DNA of 64,000 bases from Phytophthora hibernalis. Its lineage: Eukaryota; Oomycota; Peronosporomycetes; Peronosporales; Peronosporaceae. A model generated the notes under the pieces. The model was given only the letters and a program-made list of their open reading frames with translations, searched no databases and had not been told where the DNA came from. The position numbers were made by a program, and so were the translations under genes. Position 1 is the first letter of the stretch. The number at the start of each line of letters is the position of its first letter. The stretch spans positions 248,001-312,000 of the forward strand of contig JAAKBF010000269.1 of NCBI GenBank assembly GCA_012656075.1, written 5' to 3'. Positions 56,888 through 64,000 of the stretch are shown here, one piece after another.

Positions 56888-58522
56888 TTAGAAATCGTAT
56901 TCGTCCCCACGCGGACTTGCAATTGGCAGTACCTCCTTCGACTCAGACTCCTCCATCGTATCCACCTCAAGAGCTTTCGACTTCTTTGGGCCATGTTTCC
57001 ACTCGCGGGTCTCTTCACGGAGCTTCTCGTCACTCACCAGTTGTTGGAGTGTGAGCGGCTCCCCTGTCAACGGACAGCGGTTGCCGAAATCGCGAAACCA
57101 AGCTTCTATCACTTGGCGCTCGAAGACCTGACCGTAAGGAGATCGCATCGGGTCTTTCAGCAGTTTCAGTGAAACAGCACACTTAAACTCCGGGGATATC
57201 ACGTGATCCTGCTTTCTTTTTCATCTTTTGGAAGGATCCCTTTGTTTCTTCTTGGACTTCTCCTTGGGAGGCGAGTCTGCAGCAGGTGCTGTGGTGTCCA
57301 TATCCTCTTCGGCATCATCTTCATCCTCACCGACTGCATCAGCGTCTTGAATCGTGATAGCATTCAGATTCGGCAAGTCTCCAAGAAGCTCGTACTCTTC
57401 TTTGCGAGACAAAGGTATCGCTTTCTTGGCTGGGGTAGGCTTGTCTTCGAGCTTTGGTGTAGTATCGACCTGCTTTAGCGGAGACAGGGTCGACGTAGTC
57501 GGCAAATGCGACGCGATATCTTCCAGCATCGTGCGGATTTCGCTGTGGATGGTAAGATCTCTTGGGATAGAGCCGCGGTCGGTCTTTAGCAACACTTCAG
57601 CGCCGTATACAACCAGCATCTTCACGATTGCCACGCGAGAATGGTATGCTGCTTCGTGGAGCGCTGTCCAGCCGAGCTTGTTCATCGCATTCTTGTTGAC
57701 ACCCCACTCCAGTAGCATTTTAACAGTGGGGCTATGACCTTGACGAGCAGCCTCGGCCAGTGGGAACTGTCCAGGGAACGGACATAACGCAAACTCGGGG
57801 CATATGACATCAGGCTTGGCACCTGCACGCAAGAGCTCTTGCGCGATAGTCACGTATCCTCTGTGGCAAGCGTCGTAGAGTGGAGTCCACCCTACCGAAT
57901 TGGTCGTATTCACGTTCGCTCCGCCGCGAATGAGTTTTATTGCCAAAGCCTCTAGACCGTAGGCGCAGGCAATGTGCAACGCTGTCCACCCGCACGAAAA
58001 CGATCCAGGGCCACGGCGCGTTACTACGTTCAGGTCGGCCTTCCGCACAACCAGCTCCTTGAGGATGGCAATACCAGCTTCCTGAGCGGTCATCATGTGG
58101 CAGGCAGAATGCAAGGGTGTCCAGCCGTCGTTGTTGGGCTGATGTAGCGTCGCCTTGTCCAGCACAATCTTGTCACTGCCGACGTAGACAATCAACTTGG
58201 TCTCGTCTTGAGCCTCGTCAATGACCACTGCTTTCTCAGTCTTGTCCGCTGCAGGCTTGACCGACTCTCCGTTCTCGAGCATGAGCTGCTGGAACTTGCC
58301 CTCAGGGTCGGGTGAGTGCACGATCAGCACCATATTGCCGCCCTTGAAACCGCGCGCCTGCTCTCGAGGGTTCTTCGGGCCGATGTGGAAGTCGTACAGT
58401 CGGTACAGGTCCGGGAAGCGCACGAAGCGCGGGTCTAGACCCTGCACCATGGCATCCCCGAGGATCATGGTGCAAGCCAGCATCTGCTCGAACGAAGCCT
58501 GCGTCGACGCCGCGCCGCCCAT
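56888..58522 (-). CDS. Ankyrin-repeat and U-box protein (putative E3 ubiquitin ligase), in-frame TGA
   Basis: Best start is MGGAASTQASFEQML (58522-58520), a possible N-myristoylation signal. The N-terminal part includes HIGPKNPREQARGFKGGNMV. Five or six ankyrin repeats follow (DGWTPLHSACHMM, CGWTALHIACAYG, VGWTPLYDACHRG, LAEAARQGHSPTV, LGWTALHEAAYHS), then an acidic linker and KEKSKKKQRDPSKR. A TGA at 57221-57223 interrupts, but the same frame continues KRKQDHVISPEFKCAVSLKL, a U-box (DPMRSPYGQVFERQVIEAW, CPLTGEPL, LREETREW) to 56888. U-boxes recruit E2 enzymes; ankyrin repeats would choose the substrate. The TGA may be a mutation, a sequencing error or the join of two models. Confidence 0.75.
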
Positions 58523-58702
58523 CGTTCCACGAAGAGGAAAACGGCAAATACGCTGTAAAGCCCGAGTGGGAAGGTAGCGACCGTTCACTTCCATGAGAAT
58601 GTGGACTACACTGAAGCGAAGTCGGTTGCGATTTGGAGTCAACGGATATGTGCTGGGGCTGCTAGTAGCAGTGCTACTGTAGACGTTGGTCTCTTTACCT
58701 CT

Positions 58703-58986
58703 TTACTGTGGGGCCGGGGCTACGACGACGGACATGAACTCCGTGGTGTTAGTCCAGGGTTGGTCGAACACTCGCACCAAGAAGCGGGTGAATTGGTCGT
58801 GAGAGGCGCTGGAGCCCTCGACTTCGAACTCGTAGATAGTGCCGGCCACGACTTGCAAGCGCACAGACAAAACGGAGGTCACAGTGAGGTCCGACTCGGC
58901 CAGTGCGCGATCCAAAGCCGCGCGAGCCTCAGGCGCGATGGCGGCGGGGACCAACCACCGACGATCACGGGGCTACCGGTAGGCAT
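58703..58986 (-). CDS. Cystatin (stefin-like) cysteine protease inhibitor
   Basis: About 95 residues starting MPTGSPVIVGGW. All three inhibitory elements of the fold are visible: N-terminal GG, the QVVAG hairpin loop (LQVVAGTIYEFEVEG), and a C-terminal PW (VFDQPWTNTTEF). Cystatins block papain-like proteases by wedging these three elements into the active site. No signal peptide is seen, so it resembles intracellular stefins more than the secreted EPIC effectors of Phytophthora; a missed upstream exon could change that. One base appears missing just after GGW (near 58950), where a run of G is short by one. It lies 180 bp upstream of, and co-directional with, the ankyrin-U-box gene. Confidence 0.75.
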
Positions 58987-59048
58987 GTATGCAGAGAGAG
59001 GGATCTGGGGCTAATGGTAGCCTCAAAATGGGGATGCGAAGATATTTA

Positions 59049-59309
59049 CACCCTTCACTCTAATTAGTCGTGCCATGACTAATTATGGTTTACGATTTTT
59101 GCTGCAGAAATGTAAACGTTCCTCGAATGCTATTGGCTTTAATATTTAGAGTTAAGTAGCCCTAATGATACGGCTGGATTCATCTCCGTCGAAATCCGGT
59201 GTCTTTGTACAAATTTCAGCTCATCTGGAAAATATTGTTGGGAGCTGTGTCACGAAAAAGTACACTTTCATGACTATATTCGAAGCACGACTAATTAGAG
59301 TGAAGGGTG
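59049..59309. mobile_element. Tc1/mariner-type MITE (261 bp) with TA target duplication
   Basis: A perfect inverted repeat of 25 bp bounds the element (59049-59073 and 59285-59309), beginning CACCCTTCACTCTAATTAGT. TA precedes the left end (59047-59048) and follows the right end (59310-59311). Ends, size and the TA duplication fit a non-autonomous mariner-like element. There is no coding capacity. Confidence 0.85.
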
Positions 59310-59683
59310 TACACGAAGAGAACTGGCGTTTCGTTAGAACTATGGGGTAAAATAAATACCGGTATGTACCACAGTGTGGCAAGATAGTGTGGCCCACATT
59401 ATCTTGGATTAACTTAACTTTACAAACTGTGGTAAAACGCACTCTAAAGTAACAGTTTGTTAAATACCGGTTTTCAGCCCATTGTTACTTCAGATGTTCG
59501 CAGAAACGCATCGTGCGTATCTCTGCGGCTTCAAACAGCGTTTGTACGGGCCTAATTTCTTACAGCGGGCCCCGATCTCTGTAGTTAAATGCGTATCTCT
59601 TGCCTTGCAACAGCCTCCCACACAAATGTTTGGCCATCCCGACGGAAGGGCGCTGTGGTCAATGTAGCAGCGACGCAGGTTGA
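59310..59683. other. Spacer with a small hairpin
   Basis: A hairpin at about 59380-59406 pairs CAAGATAGTGTGG with CCACATTATCTTG (one mismatch). AAATACCGG occurs near 59354 and 59463. No gene recognised. Confidence 0.5.
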
Positions 59684-59698
59684 GCTCATTACACATTT
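59684..59698 (+). promoter_or_regulatory. Oomycete core promoter (Inr-type) of the B12D/MLRQ-like gene
   Basis: GCTCATTACACATTT fits the oomycete core GCTCATT..CAWTTT closely. It is 54 bp upstream of the ATG at 59752, with a CA/C-rich stretch between them. Confidence 0.75.
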
Positions 59699-59751
59699 CG
59701 CGCCCCCACCGCCACTTCAAGTCGTTCTCCCCACCCCCACCTCCATCCACC

Positions 59752-60072
59752 ATGTCCGCCAAGGCAGCGCGCTCCAGCATGGGTCTCTTCAAGCTCTGGA
59801 CCACGGACAGCGGCACCTTCCCGGTCGTCATCATCTGCAGTTTCGCCGCCGTGGCCGCCGGTGCTTCGGCCAGCCGCTACCTGCTGCACAACCCGGACGT
59901 GTGCTTCGACAAGAGCAAGCGCAACAGCTCCATGCACTACCAGACCGAGGATGGCGCCGGCTGGCGCGCGCGCCGCTTTCGCTTCGCCAACCTGCACCGC
60001 AACGCCATCAACCAGTCGCGCCAGTTCGACCCAGCCTTTGCTAAGGAGGAGAACAAGAACGTCACCAGATAA
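59752..60072 (+). CDS. Small B12D/MLRQ (NDUFA4-like) membrane protein
   Basis: A complete 106-residue frame without frameshift: MSAKAARSSMGLFKLW, one membrane helix (FPVVIICSFAAVAAGASAS), RYLLHNPDVCFDKSKRNSS, and a short basic C-terminal part. A short N-terminus, one helix and an R.L..NPDV..dK.kR motif are characteristic of the B12D/MLRQ family, small proteins of the mitochondrial inner membrane associated with complex I or IV. Function is inferred from the family. Its promoter core is upstream. It converges with the transporter on the opposite strand, with about 160 bp between ends. Confidence 0.8.
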   Translation: MSAKAARSSMGLFKLWTTDSGTFPVVIICSFAAVAAGASASRYLLHNPDVCFDKSKRNSSMHYQTEDGAGWRARRFRFANLHRNAINQSRQFDPAFAKEENKNVTR

Positions 60073-60214
60073 TGGTGCCCTGAAGGTCTTCTTTCCACTG
60101 ATACTACGTAGTACTTCGAAGTAATACACAACACATACAACATTTACTCTTTTTGTCAGACACCCAAGTTTCAATGCATGCTAATCGCCGCATCCTCGTA
60201 GTCGACAAAAGCTT

Positions 60215-61499
60215 CATACTTGAGAGTTTCTTGATTTACTCCTTGCAACCCCCAGTGATTACCCAGCATCGCGTGCTCTCGAAGATGCCCAGCAGGTTGG
60301 TCATAATCGCCCACACGAGTGCAAACGCCAGATACGAGATTGTAAACGCACCCATGCGTCGACTACTGCCTCCCGATCTCTTCAGAGCCTGAGCTTCAGC
60401 CTTCTGCCGAGGCAGCAACGGGAGGAAGAGCAGTGCTAGCAGCTTCATAACGTACGAGATCAGAATGGTAATAGTCACGTCGCGGCGGACCTCCAGCGTA
60501 TCGTTCAGAATATCTTCGTTGTAGACCTTGAAGGCTGCATTGACGTTCTTCGTCAAAGTGAGGGCAAAAGGCCCGCCCAAATTGCTTACTGTCGTCAACA
60601 GACCGTAGATTGCTCCTTCAGTGCCGTGACCTGCAAGTTCCACCACCACGTACGTCGAGATGATGAATCCCACGGCGTCCGGTACAGCCTCGACGATCGG
60701 CACACCCAGCCAAAACCACTGCTTGCGCACAATATCCCACGTTACGAGCATGGTGCACATGGCGTCGAGCGCGATCACACTAACCATGGTGACAACTTGC
60801 ATCGTCCGCCAATTCCAATGTAGACCATATTTGCCCGTTAGAGTGAGTGTGACCACCGTCACGAAGCTGCCAAAGATGCTGCTCAAACTAAGATTAAAAC
60901 TGGTTGCGTGTACCCAGTACGACGTCATTGGGTCCTGAGCCACGTACGTGAAGCCGCTGAACACACCCGACAAGAAACTGTAGGCGATCACCTGGTACAC
61001 TGCACGATTCTGAATAGCACCCCACAAGTCGCCAATATACTTCTTGAACGTCGGGCGTTCCTTCACAACCTCTTCACGCACAAACATCCACGTCATCGGG
61101 ATAACAGGCAGACAGAAGATCGCCAAAAGCAGCATTGTGTCCGGGAAGGAAATTCCAAACTCAAAACTTCCGCCGTAGTCGGGCGAGCTCAGTCCAAAGC
61201 CCGTGATAACTTGTGCAACCACATTAAACAACGTTCGCACAGTATAAATCGCCGTCTGGGTGCGCCCTCGCGTATCCTCCGGCTCACGTTGAGCGTACTC
61301 CACCACGACAGCATCGGCTGCCACATCAGCGAAGAGATATCCTAACGTAGTGAACATCATGAGCACAATGTACTTGGCTCCACTACTCGGTGCGCTCTTA
61401 TTGAGCGACTGCACCACCTCGAATGAGTAGTCACTCGGCTTGACTGTCCTCAACTTTGGGGTGGAAAAGTAAGGTTCTTCCAGAGGAGATGCAGCCATG
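60215..61499 (-). repeat. Source arm of an inverted duplication
   Basis: This 1.28-kb part of the transporter gene and its 3-prime flank is repeated in inverted orientation at 51609-52889. The two arms enclose the GH81, ankyrin-U-box, cystatin and B12D genes (about 7.3 kb loop). Confidence 0.9.
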
Positions 61500-62008
61500 G
61501 CCAGCAGACACAGCACAGTGACTGACCACCCGAGGACCATGTACGGCCGGCGTCTGTACCCGAAAAGCGGCACACAGTCGGACAGTACGCCTATGAAGAC
61601 CTTACAGCTCCAGGGGATGGAGATCAGCGCGCGTGCTGACATGGTAGCCGTGCCTTCCATGTTGAGGTAGTAGGTCAGGAAGGGTGTGATGGTGCTGGGT
61701 AGAACACCGTAGACCAGACCTACGGCTGCGTACTGCGAGATGAGCCCCACACTCTCCACGGACCACAGACGGGGCGCTGCTCCCTGGCGTAACGCACCAT
61801 CGGCAGCGGGACGGACGTCGTCTGTAGGTCGTTTCTTCTTCTGCTGCTTGACGCTCTTGGGCTTCTTGGTATGCACGTTGGCGGGTGGCGTGTGGTCATC
61901 ACCCTGAGCGCCCTGTCGCAGCGAAGAGTGCTCATCCATCTGCTCCAGTTCCGCCTCGTCGTCTTCCGTCACCGTTGTGGACGATGCACGCTCCTCGTTC
62001 TGCGGCAT
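60236..62008 (-). CDS. Folate-biopterin transporter family (MFS-type) membrane protein
   Basis: Complete frame of about 590 residues from MPQNEERASSTTVT (an upstream in-frame GTG is less likely). After a charged, lysine-rich cytosolic N-terminus, about 12 membrane helices follow; recognisable family motifs include GLVYGVLPSTITPFLTYYLN, WSCKVFIGVLSDCVPLFGYR (conserved loop with D..P..GYRR), YIVLMMFTTLGYLFADVAAD and TSNLGGPFALT-type region near LLTTVSNLGGPFALTLTKNV. These transporters move folates or pterins across membranes; the substrate here is not evident from sequence. No frameshift. A partial inverted copy lies at 51609-52889. Confidence 0.85.
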   Translation of the reverse strand: MPQNEERASSTTVTEDDEAELEQMDEHSSLRQGAQGDDHTPPANVHTKKPKSVKQQKKKRPTDDVRPAADGALRQGAAPRLWSVESVGLISQYAAVGLVYGVLPSTITPFLTYYLNMEGTATMSARALISIPWSCKVFIGVLSDCVPLFGYRRRPYMVLGWSVTVLCLLAMAASPLEEPYFSTPKLRTVKPSDYSFEVVQSLNKSAPSSGAKYIVLMMFTTLGYLFADVAADAVVVEYAQREPEDTRGRTQTAIYTVRTLFNVVAQVITGFGLSSPDYGGSFEFGISFPDTMLLLAIFCLPVIPMTWMFVREEVVKERPTFKKYIGDLWGAIQNRAVYQVIAYSFLSGVFSGFTYVAQDPMTSYWVHATSFNLSLSSIFGSFVTVVTLTLTGKYGLHWNWRTMQVVTMVSVIALDAMCTMLVTWDIVRKQWFWLGVPIVEAVPDAVGFIISTYVVVELAGHGTEGAIYGLLTTVSNLGGPFALTLTKNVNAAFKVYNEDILNDTLEVRRDVTITILISYVMKLLALLFLPLLPRQKAEAQALKRSGGSSRRMGAFTISYLAFALVWAIMTNLLGIFESTRCWVITGGCKE

Positions 62009-62211
62009 GTGGAAAAACGAGTTTGGTTTTGGATTAACCCAGCGTACTTGTGAAACAGTAGGTGGGTCACCCACCCACAGCACTGTCGCAGTGTAACGGG
62101 GTACACCTACGTGTACCCAAGTTACGTAGTAAAGAGTGACCGTTGTCACTCTTTAGAGTCCGGTTACCGTAATTAGTGTGTGTGCGCGAAAATAATGTGT
62201 AGTGACACTCT

Positions 62212-63036
62212 AGTAGAGGATGTTAGCAAACTCGTATTTTACGAGATGGGGACAAAGAAACGCGCGGTGTACTGTCTATGTGTTCGATCTCCAGTCGTGT
62301 ACGTACGGCGTAAGAGCTCTTACGACATGACTAGACTTTTGATTGGCTATATATGTTATTTCACTCAGCACCAAGCATGCATGACACGGTGTCAGACACC
62401 TGAGGTCGCTAAACCCGCTCCCCTTCTTCTGCCACGGACGACCCGACCCACCCGACGCCCCCTCCCTCCGCCCCTCTTCTGGCGAGCAGTCTCCTGCTGC
62501 AATACCTGCCAAATCTGCCAAGTCTAAGCGAAGCAGACGCGGAAAATTTACCCAGGAGCGAAGAGCAAGACTTAGTCCTCTTGTATGCTATGACTAGGTA
62601 CGCCCCGTACGCTACTTACTACGTATTATCAAGGCAAAGACAAGGGGTGATGTCGCTAGCTCTGCCCTATTAATAGCAAAAACTGCGCTGGGCCTTGCTG
62701 CCGTAGTGCGGACATCGCAATACAGTCCTGAGTTAACGGATTCCTTCCTTCGTGAGGCAATAATCCTTGCAACGCTCGTTGATCCAATCGTACGTCCGGG
62801 GTGCGAAGCCGCTCTGTCTCATTGGGGAACAGGCGAAGTAGAAGTGCAAGACGGGTGCGTGGGTCACGAGCCAGGAAAGCGAGCTCCATGGTTGAGAGAG
62901 TTAGGGTGATTTCGTAAATGAGAAAACGATTTACGAGATTGCTAACATAGTTGGAAATGTCGTAAATACTGAAAACATAAAAAACGCGAGTCGGAAGTCG
63001 TATCGGGAATTTACGAGTTTGCTAACATCCTCTACT
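62212..63036. mobile_element. 825-bp non-autonomous element with perfect 25-bp inverted repeats
   Basis: The ends AGTAGAGGATGTTAGCAAAC (first 20 of 25 bp) at 62212 and its complement at 63012-63036 are identical. A third, internal copy of the core (TTTACGAGATTGCTAACAT) lies near 62932. Flanks GACACTCT and CACACTAT agree at 6 of 8 positions, a possible decayed 8-bp duplication (hAT-like). A coding-like patch at 62706-62909 is too short to identify. Confidence 0.75.
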
Positions 63037-63336
63037 CACACTATTTTGTGTGAGCAAGGAAGGGTGGCGAGACGCCATGTTCAAAATTAGCGTGTGCTCA
63101 AAATTAATCGCACTCAGCATTCAGATCGGCTTTTAAGCTGTGCACGCACGTCCCGGGTACGTTCACATCTGCTACAGCTAAAGGAAGGTCTCCCTGATTA
63201 TTATATGCTGTGATATGTCTACATAGGTAAAATCGCGCGGCTTACATCAACGCCACGGGGATCCCTCGTCACAGCACCCCCTCTACTTCGCTGGAGCGTG
63301 GTCCCAGCTGACGTGTACATGTTGGAGCTGTGAAGT

Positions 63337-63640
63337 CACCTTGTTCTGCTGAGGTGCGCTATCTTCTTCTCTGCTGAGGTGCGGATCGCTTCGCTCTGAT
63401 AGAAGAGCGCGATCCTGCTGGAAGTGCGCAATTGCTTCGTTCTGCTAGGAGTGCGTGTGCGTGGTTGAGTTATCCTGCTGGAGATCGCCTCATATTGCTG
63501 GACGTACGCAAGCGCTTCGTCCTGGTTCAGGTCATCTCTCTCTGCTAGAAGTGCGTGATCGCTTCGCACTGCTGGAAGGGCGCGATCAGTTTGTTCTGGC
63601 TGAGGTGCGCGATTGCTTCGTGCGCTGCACATCGCCCCTC
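63337..63640. repeat. Degenerate minisatellite
   Basis: Variants of GCTGGAAGTGCGCGATCGCTTCGT-like units of about 25-40 bp recur eight or more times (shorter cores CTGCTGGAAGTGCG, GCTGAGGTGCG, TGCGCGATTGCTTCG). Units differ in length and sequence. Confidence 0.65.
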
Positions 63641-64000
63641 CTCTCTCTACTCAGATAGGCTTATCGGTTGCTATGTCACACGAAGAACTCTGTGGACATC
63701 GTCGCGAGTGCAAGGATGCAGCTCGCAGTGTCCGCCGAGAACACAAGTCAATGTGTCACGAGTGGAAATGGTGGACACCGTCTCGGCCACGACTCCAACC
63801 GCCGTGTGAATGGGTCGACGCTGACGCAACTTGAAGAGGCGGAGAGACTGGGCAGTCATCAAGCCCGGTCGCGGATTCACGATGAAGTGGATCCGCTCCG
63901 TGTGCATTTTGATTGGTAAATAATCCAGTCGTGGGACGCGGACGTTGGCTAGCACGACTGCTGAGCTTGGTGGGCCCACTCTTGATCTGGCGGCGTCGGC
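63641..64000. other. Window end; coding-like but unidentified
   Basis: A plus-strand frame (63668-63919: MLCHTKNSVDIVASARM onward) may be the start of an unidentified gene or element. No family recognised. The window ends at 64000. Confidence 0.3.

Noticed and set aside
57221..57223. TGA in the ankyrin-U-box gene as a selenocysteine codon (a selenocysteine-lyase-like gene is in the window)
   Set aside because: It falls in a disordered Lys/Arg linker, not a redox site, and no SECIS-like hairpin is evident by eye. A nonsense change, error or readthrough is more likely.
63337..63640. Repeat array considered as CRISPR-like
   Set aside because: Units vary in length and sequence, there are no unique spacers, and the DNA is eukaryotic. 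It is a degenerate minisatellite.

Overview
The window looks like nuclear DNA of a plant-pathogenic oomycete, most probably Phytophthora or a close peronosporalean. Supporting signs: compact genes with 60-85 bp GT..AG introns; two matches to the oomycete core promoter (GCTCATT..CA.TTT) 50-70 bp upstream of start codons; small gene islands between decayed retrotransposons; an expanded-type folate-biopterin transporter, a GH81 beta-glucanase, a WW/CaaX protein and EGF-rich secreted proteins. No prokaryotic features, rRNA, tRNA or CRISPR array were seen.

Layout. 0-6 kb: decayed repeats (a Ty3/gypsy integrase fragment split by a short inverted-repeat element, an LTR stub, a gag-like stub with an intron, and an element carrying a broken Ulp1/C48 protease domain between ACATGG-rich blocks). 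6-14.5 kb: gene island with two oomycete proteins of unknown function, a zinc-ribbon/WW/CaaX protein, a Beclin/ATG6 protein carrying a DysF domain, and a cysteine desulfurase/selenocysteine lyase. 15-33.6 kb: retroelement graveyard (gypsy gag on minus, an LTR, a gypsy gag-pol on plus with a visible primer-binding site, a chromodomain gypsy on minus, and a DIRS-like element). 34-41.3 kb: second gene island (membrane-anchored flavodoxin-like protein, a large EGF-repeat secreted protein, an IQ-motif protein divergent from it by 90 bp, and a broken tetraspanin). 41.7-50.7 kb: a non-LTR retrotransposon (ORF1, then APE endonuclease and RT), fused to a rearranged LTR element whose LTR matches the one at 17 kb. 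51-62 kb: third gene island (GH81, ankyrin-U-box, cystatin, B12D/MLRQ-like, transporter), bounded by an inverted partial copy of the transporter. 62-64 kb: an 825-bp inverted-repeat element and a degenerate minisatellite.

Cross-cutting observations. (1) Nearly every multi-domain host gene carries one or more single-base frameshifts, several in short homopolymers, suggesting draft-assembly errors rather than a cluster of pseudogenes. (2) Several repeats contain short segments inverted in place: about 330 bp in LINE ORF1, the gag ORF next to the LTR at 49.9 kb, and a gag-like block in the chromodomain element. (3) Host genes are tightly packed in divergent and convergent pairs. No shared pathway links the genes; the islands look like ordinary housekeeping, cell-wall and surface functions embedded in repeats.
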